In this document: piece after piece, positions 56,240 through 64,000 of the stretch
How positions within the stretch are numbered: the first letter of the stretch is position 1
How the letters are laid out: each line of letters starts with the position of its first letter
Assembly: GCF_004217315.1 (NCBI RefSeq)
Contig: NZ_SGWR01000001.1
Span: forward strand, 434,001 to 498,000
DNA from: Corticibacter populi
GTDB taxonomy: Bacteria; Pseudomonadota; Gammaproteobacteria; Burkholderiales; Burkholderiaceae_C
Direction: 5' to 3'
DNA length: 64,000 nt
The notes under the pieces: model-generated
The model's database searches: none
Seen by the model: the letters and a program-made list of their open reading frames with translations, nothing else
Told to the model about the DNA's origin: nothing
Position numbers and translations under genes: made by a program

Positions 56240-57163
56240 ATGCTATCGGAAGACAAGGCAGACAAGATATCCACGACCAGCCCGGCTGCCCCGCAGCGCA
56301 TTCCCGCGCGCATGGCCGAGATCGGTGGCGGCGTGCCCGTGCGCCGCGTGCTGCCGAGCAGGGGGCTGCGGACCATCGGCGCCTGGTGCTTCCTGGACCA
56401 TGCCGGACCGGCGCCACGCAACCTGCTGAGCGTCGGGCAGCACCCGCATATCGGCCTGCAGACCTTCACCTGGATGATCGAAGGCGAGATCATGCACCGC
56501 GACAGCCTCGGCTCCGAGCAGGTGGTGCGGCCTGGCGAGATCAACCTGATGACGGCGGGGCGGGGCATCAGCCATGTCGAGGAAGCCCATGGCGATGGCC
56601 CCGTGCACACCGTGCAGCTCTGGATCGCGCTGCCCGAATCGCAGCGCCAGGCCGCGCCGCGCTTTGAGCACTACGCCGGCTTGCCACGCTGGGAGCAGGG
56701 CGGTTGGCAGCACGTGCTGCTGGCGGGCGAACTGGCTGGCCGGCATTCGCCGGTGGAGGTGCACAGCCCCCTGCTGGGCCTCGATCTGCGTGCGGAAGGG
56801 CCGGCCAAGGTCGATCTGGCGCTCGATCCGGCGCATGAATATGGCGTTCTGGTGCTCACCGGTTCGGCCGAGATCCAAGGTGAGGCACTCGCGCCTGGCG
56901 AGCTGCTGTATCTGGGCAGCGGCCATCGCAACCTGGTGGTGCAGAACGCACAGGCAGCCGGCGTCCATCTGCTTGTGATCGGCGGCGAACCGCTGGCCGA
57001 GGCGCCCCTCATCTGGTGGAACTTCGTTGGCTGCAGCACCGCCGAGATCCTGCAGGCGGCCGAGGATTGGAGCCAGCACGACGAACGCTTTGGTACGGTG
57101 CCGGGCACCGTGCTGGGCCGCCTGCAGGCACCGGATGCCTCGGGCCTGCGGCTGCGTCGCTGA
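56240..57163 (+). CDS. Pirin family protein 2
   Basis: This 307-residue paralogue has HPHIGLQTFTWMIEGEIMHRDS near residue 70 and NLMTAGRGISHVEEAHGDGPVHTVQLWIALPE near 100, again with the pirin metal ligands. The C-terminal cupin is more divergent. An AAGGAGA site precedes the ATG. Sequence divergence from the first pirin is large, so this is not a recent duplication. Confidence 0.92.
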   Translation: MLSEDKADKISTTSPAAPQRIPARMAEIGGGVPVRRVLPSRGLRTIGAWCFLDHAGPAPRNLLSVGQHPHIGLQTFTWMIEGEIMHRDSLGSEQVVRPGEINLMTAGRGISHVEEAHGDGPVHTVQLWIALPESQRQAAPRFEHYAGLPRWEQGGWQHVLLAGELAGRHSPVEVHSPLLGLDLRAEGPAKVDLALDPAHEYGVLVLTGSAEIQGEALAPGELLYLGSGHRNLVVQNAQAAGVHLLVIGGEPLAEAPLIWWNFVGCSTAEILQAAEDWSQHDERFGTVPGTVLGRLQAPDASGLRLRR

Positions 57164-57235
57164 AAGAAGGCCTGCGAGAAGGCCTGCGCCGCAGCAGATA
57201 CCAAGGGTGTTGGGCGCGGTACTGCGCCCGCGTGT

Positions 57236-58030
57236 TCATCCCAACAGCAGGGCGTCGTCGCTGACTTGTTCGCCGCGGGTGCGCTCGAACATCTGCAACA
57301 GGTCGGGCACGTCCATGCGAGCACGCTCCTCGCCACTGACGTCGAGCACCACCTGACCCTGGTGCAGCATGACGGTGCGGCTGCCATAGTCGAGCGCCTG
57401 GCGCATGCTGTGAGTCACCATCATGGTGGTGAGCCGGTTTTCCTCGACGATGCGCGCCGTCAGTTCCAGCACGAAGGCCGCCGTCTTGGGGTCCAGCGCG
57501 GCGGTGTGCTCATCGAGCAGCAGAATGCGCGAAGGTTGGAGCGACGCCATCAGCAAACTAACGGCCTGGCGCTGGCCGCCCGAGAGCAGGCCGATGCGGT
57601 CCGTCAGGCGCTTTTCCAGCCCCAGGTTGAGAATGGCCAGGCGTTCGCGAAACAGCTCGCGGTTCTCCTTGCCCAGCGCAAAGCCAAAGCGCCGCTTGCG
57701 GCCACGCGCCAGCGCCAGCGCCATGTTTTCCTCGATGGTCAGCGCCTCGCAGGTGCCGGCCATCGGATCCTGGAACACACGCGCCACCAGATTGGCGCGC
57801 TGCCAGGCCTTGCGGCCGGTGACGTCGATGCCGTCGATCTCGATGCGGCCGCTGTCGACCAGCAGGTCGCCCGAGAGGGCATTGAGAAAGGTCGATTTGC
57901 CCGCGCCGTTCGAGCCGATCACCGAGACGAACTGGCCGGAGGGGATTTCCAGGCTGGCGCCGCGCAGCGCCGGATTCTCGATGGGGGTGCCGGGGTTGAA
58001 TGTGACGCGCAGGTCCTGTGCCTTGAGCAT
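57236..58030 (-). CDS. ABC transporter ATPase (TrpZ/LptB-like)
   Basis: This 264-residue ATPase has Walker A GSNGAGKSTFLNALSG near residue 38, signature LSGGQRQAVSLLMASL near 149 and Walker B RILLLDEHTAALDP near 166. The DEHTAALDP form is typical of the ATPase paired with PF04392 binding proteins. It is the last gene of a binding protein-permease-ATPase set on the minus strand. Confidence 0.92.
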   Translation of the reverse strand: MLKAQDLRVTFNPGTPIENPALRGASLEIPSGQFVSVIGSNGAGKSTFLNALSGDLLVDSGRIEIDGIDVTGRKAWQRANLVARVFQDPMAGTCEALTIEENMALALARGRKRRFGFALGKENRELFRERLAILNLGLEKRLTDRIGLLSGGQRQAVSLLMASLQPSRILLLDEHTAALDPKTAAFVLELTARIVEENRLTTMMVTHSMRQALDYGSRTVMLHQGQVVLDVSGEERARMDVPDLLQMFERTRGEQVSDDALLLG

Positions 58031-58046
58031 GCCGTGTTCCTCCGCT

Positions 58047-58934
58047 TTACTTGAACAGCGCCTTGGCGCGGCGCTTGAGGATCGGGAACACCAGCACCAG
58101 CACCACCAGCACCGAAGCGATCAGGTTCAGGTCCTGCGACTTCAGGCCGATCCAGTTGCTGTTGAGCGCCAGCGCGATGAAGAAGCGGTAGAGCACGGCG
58201 CCGATGACGACCGCCAGCGTGGCCCAGACGATGCGCCGCGAGGGCAGCACGCTCTCGCCGATGATGACTGCCGCCAGGCCGATCACGATGGTGCCGATGC
58301 CCATCGAGATGTCTGCGCCGCCCTGGCTTTGCGCGAACAGCGCGCCGCCAAGCGCGACCAACGCGTTCGAGAGCGCCAGGCCGGCCAGCTTGGCCCAGTT
58401 GGTGGGTACGCCCTGGGCGCTGGCCATGCGGGCATTGGCGCCGGTGGCACGCATGGCCAGGCCCCGCTCGGAGGTGAAGTACCAGTCCAGCACCAGCTTG
58501 GCCAGCAGCACGATGGCCAGCAGGATCAGCGGCTTTTCGATGTAGTCCGGCCAGATGCCGGGCATGGTCACGGAGAACACCGTGGGCTCGAAGATCAGCG
58601 GCACGTTGGGCTTGCCCATGATGCGCAGGTTGATCGAGTACAGCGCCGTCATCATCAGGATGCCGGCGAGCAGATCCATGATCTTGAGGCTGACATGCAG
58701 CCAGCCGGTTGCAAAGCCGGCCAGCGCGCCGGCCAGGGTGGCGATGGCGGTGGCCAGGAAGGGATCGGTGCCGCCGGCGATCAGCGTGGCCGCCACGGCG
58801 CCGCCCAGCGGGAACGAGCCATCGACGGTGAGGTCAGGGAAATTGAGGATGCGAAACGAGATCAGCACGCCGAGCGCAACCAGGCCAAAGATCAGTCCGA
58901 TCTCCAGGGCCCCCATGAAAGCGAAAAAAGTCAT
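58047..58934 (-). CDS. ABC transporter permease (TrpY-like)
   Basis: This 295-residue membrane protein has about eight helices and the family motifs GVLISFRILNFPDLTVDGSFPLGGAV near residue 21 and RGLAMRATGANARMASAQGVP near 171. It belongs to the BPD_transp_2 permeases found with TrpX-type binding proteins. The open frame extends to 58997; ATG 58934 is preferred. It ends 16 bases before the ATPase start. A repeat-bearing gap of 427 bases separates it from the binding-protein gene. Confidence 0.92.
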   Translation of the reverse strand: MTFFAFMGALEIGLIFGLVALGVLISFRILNFPDLTVDGSFPLGGAVAATLIAGGTDPFLATAIATLAGALAGFATGWLHVSLKIMDLLAGILMMTALYSINLRIMGKPNVPLIFEPTVFSVTMPGIWPDYIEKPLILLAIVLLAKLVLDWYFTSERGLAMRATGANARMASAQGVPTNWAKLAGLALSNALVALGGALFAQSQGGADISMGIGTIVIGLAAVIIGESVLPSRRIVWATLAVVIGAVLYRFFIALALNSNWIGLKSQDLNLIASVLVVLVLVFPILKRRAKALFK

Positions 58935-59056
58935 CGTCGTTGATGGCGGGAGAATGAAATGATGAGGATGCAGGCGGCGTACGCTGCGCCGCGCCACATT
59001 GATCGGGGTCAGCCAGACGCCTGCTCGCAGGTGCGACTGGCGGTGTTGCTCATAAC

Positions 59057-59297
59057 AACCTGCTCAAAGTCTTTTCATGGGTTGGGCAGGATGTCAAAGG
59101 TGAAGTGCAGTGGCCAAGACGCCCGGTGTGCTTTTGTCATTCTGGCATTCTGCCATTCGGGTTGATCCGGTTGCCGCATGCTGCGGCTTCTGCACTTCCT
59201 CGTCGGGCCACCAGCCCGACTCCGGTTTGCACCTTGCATCGCATCGCCTGTCTCAGCCCAATGCAACCCATGAAAAGACTTTGAGCAGGCCCTAACA
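59057..59297. repeat. Element with long terminal inverted repeats
   Basis: The left arm CCTGCTCAAAGTCTTTTCAT continues GGGTTG (59059-59084). It is repeated in inverse as CAACCCATGAAAAGACTTTG plus AGCAGG (59266-59291), a perfect 26-base match. About 180 bases lie between them and encode nothing recognisable. Related arms occur at 10721, 11785, 28514 and 39413. It sits between the binding-protein and permease genes of one transporter. Confidence 0.65.
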
Positions 59298-59304
59298 GCA
59301 AAAG

Positions 59305-59334
59305 CAAACCCACGCGGGCAAGGGCGTGGGTTTG
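59305..59334 (-). terminator. Terminator after the binding-protein gene
   Basis: CAAACCCACGC and GCGTGGGTTTG form an 11-base stem. On the minus strand it is followed by CTTTTGC, a weak T tract. It probably reduces transcription from the binding-protein gene into the permease gene, keeping the binding protein in excess. Confidence 0.7.
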
Positions 59335-59361
59335 AGATGCTTCGGTCGGCGGGCCAGGCGC

Positions 59362-60351
59362 TCACTCGATGACTTGCGCGGCGGATTGCACGAGCGCCTC
59401 GCTCAGCGTCACACCCTGGGCCTGGGCGGCCTTCGGGTTGAGGAAGAGCTGCAGGTTGGTGCTGCGTTCCGAGGCGATGTCGCCAGGTTTCTCGCCATTG
59501 AGGATGCGCACCACGATCTTGCCGGTCTGGCGCCCCAGATCCTTGTAGTCGATGCCCAGCGCGGCGATGGCGCCGCGCTTGACGCTGTCGGTGTCCGAGG
59601 CAATCAGCGGCGTCTTGGTGTCGTTGGCGACCTTGACCAGCGCCTCATAGGCCGAGACCACGTTGTTGTCGGTGTTGGAATAGATCACATCCACCTTGCC
59701 CACCAGATTGCGGGCGGCGGCAGTGATGTCCACGGTGCGCGGCGCGGTCGATTCGACCAGCTCCAGGCCCAGCGTTGGCAGCAGTTTCTTCAGTGCTTCG
59801 ACGACCACCACCGAATTGGCTTCACCCGGGTTGTAGACCATGCCGATGCGCTTGACGCCCGGCACGATCTGCTGGATCAACTCGACCTGTTGTTCCAGCG
59901 AGAGCAGGTCCGAGACGCCAGTGACATTGGTGCCGCTCGGGCCCCAGTCCTTGACCAGCTGGGCGGCCACCGGGTCGGTGACGGCCGAATACACGGTCGG
60001 CACCTCCTTGGTGGCAGCCACCACGGCCTGGGCCGACGGCGTGGCGATGGCCACGATCACGTCCGGCTTGTCGCCGATGAACTTGCGGGCGATCTGCGCG
60101 GCCGTGCCGGGATTGCCCTGGGCGCTCTGGTACTGCCACTTGAGCTTGTCGCCGGTGAAGCCGCTGGCCTCGATCTCTTCCTTGATGCCGTCACGCACCG
60201 AATCCAGCGCCGGATGCTCGACGATGGCGGTCACCGCCACCGACTTGGCCTGCGCCATGGCCGCAGGACTGGTGGCAAAGCCCAGGGCGAGCAGGGCAGC
60301 CGCGCTGAGTTGCAACAGCGGGCGACGGCCAATGGAAGAGTGCTTGTGCAT
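59362..60351 (-). CDS. ABC transporter substrate-binding protein (TrpX-like, PF04392)
   Basis: This 329-residue exported protein has a signal peptide ending PAAMAQA (about residue 34) and the ABC_sub_bind fold: VAVTAIVEHPALDSVRDGIKEEIEASGF near 38, QIARKFIGDKPDVIVAIATPSAQAV near 83 and RIGMVYNPGEANSV near 163. Relatives bind tryptophan or tyrosine (TrpX); the ligand here is inferred. ATG 60351 has a GGAG site; the frame extends to 60510. Confidence 0.9.
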   Translation of the reverse strand: MHKHSSIGRRPLLQLSAAALLALGFATSPAAMAQAKSVAVTAIVEHPALDSVRDGIKEEIEASGFTGDKLKWQYQSAQGNPGTAAQIARKFIGDKPDVIVAIATPSAQAVVAATKEVPTVYSAVTDPVAAQLVKDWGPSGTNVTGVSDLLSLEQQVELIQQIVPGVKRIGMVYNPGEANSVVVVEALKKLLPTLGLELVESTAPRTVDITAAARNLVGKVDVIYSNTDNNVVSAYEALVKVANDTKTPLIASDTDSVKRGAIAALGIDYKDLGRQTGKIVVRILNGEKPGDIASERSTNLQLFLNPKAAQAQGVTLSEALVQSAAQVIE

Positions 60352-60538
60352 GGAGGCTCCTTGTTTCTTGAAAATCCTGGCGTGCGCTGCGCGTTGATGG
60401 CAGTGGTGGGCACAGCCAACCGAAGCAGGAATCGTACCTGAAAATACCTGCACTCGGTTACATCGGCAGGGACAATTCGGCCCGGACCGGTCCGGGTCTG
60501 CCCGCTCCAAGCCCTGCCAGTAGCGCCTTGCGTGCGGG

Positions 60539-61723
60539 TTACAGACGCTCGAAGATTGCGGCGATGCCCTGGCCGCCGCCGATGCACATGGTCACCAGCG
60601 CATAGCGGCCCTGGATGCGCTGCAACTCGTGCAGGGCCTTGACCGTGATGAGCGCGCCGGTGGCGCCAATAGGGTGGCCCAGCGAGATCCCCGAGCCGTT
60701 CGGGTTGACCTTGGCCGGGTCCAGCCCCAGGTCGCGCGAGACGGCGCAGGCCTGTGCGGCAAAGGCCTCGTTGGCCTCGATCACGTCGATGTCGCCGACC
60801 GAGAGGCCTGCCTTGGCCAGCGCCAGCCTGGATGCAGGCACCGGACCGATGCCCATGTAGGAAGGCTCGACGCCGGCGTGCGCATAAGCCACCAGCCGTG
60901 CCAGCGGCTTGAGGCCTTTTTGAGTGGCCGCGCCGGCCTCCATCAGCACCACGGCGGCGGCGGCATCGTTCAGGCCAGAGGCATTGCCGGCCGTCACGGT
61001 GCCATTCTCCTTTGCGAAGACGGGCTTGAGCTTGGCCATGTCCTCAAGTGTGGCACCGGCGCGGAAATGCTCGTCGGTGTCGAAGCGCACCTCGCCCTTG
61101 CGGGTCTTGATCACCACCGGCACGATCTGGTCCTTGAAGTAACCGGCATTCGTCGCCTTCTCCGCTCGATTGTGGCTCTCGACGGCGAGCCGGTCCTGGT
61201 CCTCGCGGCTGATGCCCCATTTGGCTGCGATGTTCTCGGCGGTCACGCCCATGTGGATGTTCTTGAACGGATCGTGCAGGGCGCCGACCATCATGTCGAT
61301 CAGACTGACATCGCCCATGCGCGCGCCCCAGCGCGTGTTCAGGCTGGCATAGGGGGCACGGCTCATGCTTTCGGCGCCGGCGCCGATGGCCACGTCGGCA
61401 TCGCCCAGCAGAATGCTCTGGCTGGCAGAGACGATGGCCTGCAGGCCCGAGCCGCACAGGCGGTTGACATTGAAAGCAGGGGTCTCGATCGGGCAGCCGC
61501 CCTCGACGGCGGCCACGCGCGAGAGGTACATGTCGCGCGGCTCGGTGTTGACCACATGGCCGAACACCACATGGCCGACATCCTGGCCGGCCACACCCGC
61601 GCGCGCCAGCGATTCACGCACCACCAATGCGCCCAGCGCCGTGGGGCTGACATCCTTGAGACTTCCGCCATAGGTACCAATGGCGGTACGGACGGCACTG
61701 ACGACAACGACTTCACGGGCCAT
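60539..61723 (-). CDS. bktB: Acetyl-CoA acetyltransferase, BktB-like thiolase
   Basis: The 394-residue thiolase has the acyl-accepting Cys in NVNRLCGSGLQAIVSASQ near residue 89, VTAENIAAKWGISREDQD near 155, the catalytic His in GSGISLGHPIGATGALI near 350 and the second Cys in MCIGGGQG near 380. It closely resembles BktB of Cupriavidus from memory (REVVVVSAVRTAIGTYGGSLKDV and TEPRDMYLSRVAAV), which makes beta-ketoacyl-CoA for polyhydroxyalkanoate. A generic acetoacetyl-CoA thiolase role is equally possible. An AAGGAG site precedes ATG 61723; upstream extension is a shadow. Confidence 0.9.
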   Translation of the reverse strand: MAREVVVVSAVRTAIGTYGGSLKDVSPTALGALVVRESLARAGVAGQDVGHVVFGHVVNTEPRDMYLSRVAAVEGGCPIETPAFNVNRLCGSGLQAIVSASQSILLGDADVAIGAGAESMSRAPYASLNTRWGARMGDVSLIDMMVGALHDPFKNIHMGVTAENIAAKWGISREDQDRLAVESHNRAEKATNAGYFKDQIVPVVIKTRKGEVRFDTDEHFRAGATLEDMAKLKPVFAKENGTVTAGNASGLNDAAAAVVLMEAGAATQKGLKPLARLVAYAHAGVEPSYMGIGPVPASRLALAKAGLSVGDIDVIEANEAFAAQACAVSRDLGLDPAKVNPNGSGISLGHPIGATGALITVKALHELQRIQGRYALVTMCIGGGQGIAAIFERL

Positions 61724-61865
61724 GACAATCTCCTTTTTGCTTGTGCTGTGTGGTTTTGTGTATTGCGCGTCTTGGCGCGGCAAACGGAGGCATTCTGGCA
61801 TGAAACCCCGCCGTGGCAGAAGGCCCTGCGCGACAGTGCCGGACAGCTTCTTGAAGGGGTGTGGA

Positions 61866-61896
61866 CAAAAAAATGGCCTGACTGCTGTCAGGCCAT
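61866..61896 (-). terminator. Terminator after the BON-domain gene
   Basis: ATGGCCTGAC and GTCAGGCCAT form a perfect 10-base stem with loop TGCT. On the minus strand a T run follows (the plus strand A tract at 61867-61873). Confidence 0.85.
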
Positions 61897-61970
61897 GTGC
61901 GGCGTCATGCGTTGCGTGGCAGGGGATCACTCATCCAATCCCCGCTGCAGCCATGACGGGTGGCGCTCAC

Positions 61971-62300
61971 TCACGGACGGACCACGATGTTGTTCTTCAC
62001 ACTGCGCACGTGCTGGCTGGCGCTACGGGCCACGGCTGCGGCACGGTCCTTCTCGGCCTGCGACTTGGCAAAGCCGGAGAGCTGCACCTCGCCCTTGAGC
62101 GTCTCGACACTGATGGCGATGGCCGAGGTCGTCGGGTCCTCAGCCAGCTTGGCCTTCACCGCCGTGGTGATGGCGGCGTCATCGATGTAGGAGCCAACGG
62201 TCTGCTGGTCGCGCGCGACGGCGCAGCCCGTGGCGGTAACAGCGGCAATGCCCAGCGCGGCGGCCAGCGCCAGTGCCTGTGTGAAACGGGTTGTTGTCAT
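61971..62300 (-). CDS. BON-domain lipoprotein (OsmY-like)
   Basis: This 109-residue exported protein has a signal sequence with lipobox-like TATGC (Cys 26) and one BON domain: SYIDDAAITTAVKAKLAED near residue 37 and ISVETLKGEVQLSGFAKSQAEKDRAAAVAR near 62. BON proteins bind membrane phospholipid and are often osmotic-stress induced. A GGAGAA site precedes ATG 62300. Neighbours of DUF883 and DUF1328 type suggest an envelope-stress group. Confidence 0.9.
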   Translation of the reverse strand: MTTTRFTQALALAAALGIAAVTATGCAVARDQQTVGSYIDDAAITTAVKAKLAEDPTTSAIAISVETLKGEVQLSGFAKSQAEKDRAAAVARSASQHVRSVKNNIVVRP

Positions 62301-62519
62301 GGTTTTCTCCTTTTCAAAACTGCATCCTGGCGAGAATGCCCTGATGCCCACACTTCGATCAATGGAAGTCGTTGGTGGTCGGTTGGCAATGCCCTCGGCC
62401 TCGGGCCGAGCCGGCATTGCATTCTGGTTGAATGATGGGAGCTGGGTCCACGGTTCCCGGATCAGCCAGATGGCCCCGGCAGAGCCGGCAGCAGTGTGGC
62501 AGCGTCCGGAGCCGTTGGC

Positions 62520-62990
62520 TCAGCGCCCCCGGCGACCGCCCAGCAGCAGGGCCGTCAGCGCGGCGCCAGCGGCGGCGGCAAAAAACAGGGCCTTGGTCGG
62601 CTGTTCGGTGACGTAACGGTTGGTCGCTTCCGACAGTTCGAGCACACGCTGGCGGGCACGCTCGCCGGTATCAGCCACCAGGTTGATGCTCTTGGTCGCC
62701 AGGTCCAGCGCCTTGTGGGCCAGCTCGTCGATGGCCGGGTCGGCGTGCTGGTGCAGCGACTGCAGCGATTGTTCGGCACGCAGCAAGCCGGCATTGGTGG
62801 CGTTGCGGGTGCTTTGCAGGGCTTGCTCGGCACCGCTCAGAGCCTTGCCGGTGACGTCGTGAGCCAGCTCGGCAGCCTTGTCGACGCCTTTCTCGACGGC
62901 GGCACTGGCCCTGCGTGCAGTGTGCTCGGCCTTCTCGGCGACTTCCTCGACGGCGGTCTCAAGGTCTTGGTCTTTGCGGGTGGATGGCAT
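62520..62990 (-). CDS. DUF883 membrane-anchored protein (ElaB/YqjD-like)
   Basis: This 156-residue protein is mostly charged helix (about 8-120, likely coiled coil) and ends with one membrane helix (ALFFAAAAGAALTALLLGG) and RRGR, the standard ElaB/YqjD/DUF883 C terminus. In E. coli YqjD associates with ribosomes at the inner membrane in stationary phase; the role here is inferred. It is longer than typical YqjD (about 100). ATG 62990 or 62996. Confidence 0.85.
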   Translation of the reverse strand: MPSTRKDQDLETAVEEVAEKAEHTARRASAAVEKGVDKAAELAHDVTGKALSGAEQALQSTRNATNAGLLRAEQSLQSLHQHADPAIDELAHKALDLATKSINLVADTGERARQRVLELSEATNRYVTEQPTKALFFAAAAGAALTALLLGGRRGR

Positions 62991-63059
62991 AAGCAACTCC
63001 TATGTTGGTGAATCTGAATGGTTGCGGCGGTGGAACTGACGCGTCGGCGGCTTCCTGCC

Positions 63060-63224
63060 TCACCGCTTTTGTATCAGATTTAGGATGAAGCTGACCACTG
63101 CAATGACAATAAACACGAAGAACAGAATCTTGGCAATTTCGGTCGCCCCAGCAGCGATTCCAGTGAATCCGAACAGTGCGGCAATCAACGCGATGATGAA
63201 GAAGATGACAGCGTAACGTAGCAT
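63060..63224 (-). CDS. DUF1328 small membrane protein (YtjA-like)
   Basis: The 54-codon gene translates as [20 protein letters not shown], then [20 protein letters not shown] and [14 protein letters not shown]. Two membrane helices and the central [15 protein letters not shown] are the hallmark of DUF1328/YtjA. An AAAGGA site lies 7 bases before the ATG. Such proteins are commonly induced by osmotic or envelope stress. It was found by direct translation because it is very short. Confidence 0.93.
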   Translation of the reverse strand: MLRYAVIFFIIALIAALFGFTGIAAGATEIAKILFFVFIVIAVVSFILNLIQKR

Positions 63225-63804
63225 GTCCGGTTTCCTTTCTATGGTTGGGTGCCTGCCATTTGCAGAGCATCGGGAGATAGCGCTCCGGTGGGCACTTCAT
63301 GGCCTCTACTGTAAGCAGGCGTTGCCGCTGGAGCGGCAGGATGAGGCCCGCAGGCCCTGTCCGCCACAGTCCTGTTGCGATGCCGGACGGCTCCTACAAG
63401 CTCAGGCGGGTGAGTCCCGGCAGGCGGGGAATCAAGCCCTGTGAAAAAATCGTAAACAAGCGCTCAAAGTTGTCATCAACGGCAACTGCCCCGCTATGCA
63501 CAGACAAACGAGACCTTGGGCAGACCACGCAGTCCCGTCGAGACCACGTTGAAGAAGCACCAAGGTCGTGCGTAACGGGCTTGTTCCGCATTGCCTTAAT
63601 ATCGGACATTGGCTGGCATCTACCGGTCCGTAGCCGATTCCATGACGGTTGGCGCCGACGCAAGCTTGAAGAGGCTCCGGCAGTCCCCATCTGGCTCTTC
63701 AGGAAGTTGCGCGCAGCCCATGCGGCGCAAGGCCATATGGAATGGGTTTCCGCCTTGGCATCACGGCAGGCGGATCCAGTCCGTCAAGAAAGAAAGGTTT
63801 GCAT
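63225..63804. other. Intergenic region, no clear feature
   Basis: About 580 bases separate the DUF1328 gene from the last, divergent gene. The DNA is less GC-rich than average. Minus-strand frames here have no recognisable motif. No tRNA or terminator hairpin with T run was found. Confidence 0.4.
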
Positions 63805-64000
63805 TTGAACAATCTTGTCGCTTTGCTGATTCGCATGCTGCTGCTGGTGACGGCGCTGGTGGCCGGCATGGTGTTTTTTGCCCTTTTCGTGTTTCTGGCA
63901 CTGGGCTTCTGGCTGTTCTGGAGTGGGCGACTTCTGTGGGCGCGGCTGACCGGCAGGCCGGTCGGAGCATGGACATTCCGCATGGATCCGCGCAACGGAT
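63805..64000 (+). CDS. Small membrane protein, cut by the window end
   Basis: A TTG start at 63805 with AAAGG eight bases upstream opens a frame of at least 65 codons that runs off the window. It begins MNNLVALLIRMLLLVTALVA and contains a long hydrophobic stretch (VFFALFVFLALGFWLFW) followed by a basic RLLWARLTGRP segment. Two membrane helices are likely. The family is not recognised. Confidence 0.6.
   Translation, partial: MNNLVALLIRMLLLVTALVAGMVFFALFVFLALGFWLFWSGRLLWARLTGRPVGAWTFRMDPRNG

Noticed and set aside
63394-63690. Minus-strand 98-codon open frame in the last intergenic region
   Set aside because: No ribosome site, no recognisable motif and no supporting context.

Overview
The window is GC-rich chromosomal DNA from a betaproteobacterium, most likely Burkholderiales and close to Comamonadaceae. 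This rests on family recognition, not a search. The clues are a split transhydrogenase alpha subunit (pntAA/pntAB), a second IF-1 paralogue, a DUF1415 gene beside dnaE, a BktB-type thiolase and a TrpXYZ-like transporter. No tRNA, rRNA, CRISPR array or intact prophage was seen.

Layout. 0-1 kb: remnant of an IS3-type OrfA and a SWIB-domain gene. 1.1-5.3 kb: a Fur-box-controlled siderophore ABC importer (binding protein, two permeases, ATPase), with a MITE-like element in front of the ATPase gene. 5.3-28.5 kb: mainly housekeeping genes: murI, a PP2C phosphatase, a DinG-type helicase, bamD, dnaE, a DUF1415 gene, a methyltransferase, a degenerate RAYT-like gene, an orphan gspF, a YgiQ radical SAM protein, a YeeE/YedE pseudogene, a DAHP synthase, a nuclease, pntAA-pntAB-pntB and serB.

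28.7-43.8 kb is the accessory region of most interest. It holds a large TonB-dependent receptor, a secreted hemophilin-like protein and a Slam (TPR plus DUF560 barrel) translocator, which together look like a Slam-dependent haem-scavenging system. A DUF1971 (YeaR-like) gene lies 12 bases after Slam. Next come an NMT1-type ABC importer, an NnrS-family haem-copper membrane protein, a Dnr-like Crp/Fnr regulator without an N-terminal Fe-S cysteine set, and a copper group (PCuAC chaperone, OprC/NosA-type receptor, DUF2946). A perfect FNR/DNR box (TTGAT-AATT-ATCAA) lies upstream of the receptor gene. The hemophore locus may therefore answer to low oxygen or nitric oxide rather than only to iron. The receptor gene is clearly poorer in GC than its surroundings, and intrinsic-terminator-like hairpins bracket the hemophilin gene.

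44-64 kb: dienelactone hydrolase, a BMP-type nucleoside ABC importer, an AhpD-like protein, IF-1 paralogue, nadK-recN-rapZ, two tandem pirins, a TrpXYZ-like ABC transporter, a BktB-like thiolase and a stress-type set (BON, DUF883 and DUF1328 proteins), ending in a small membrane protein cut by the window edge.
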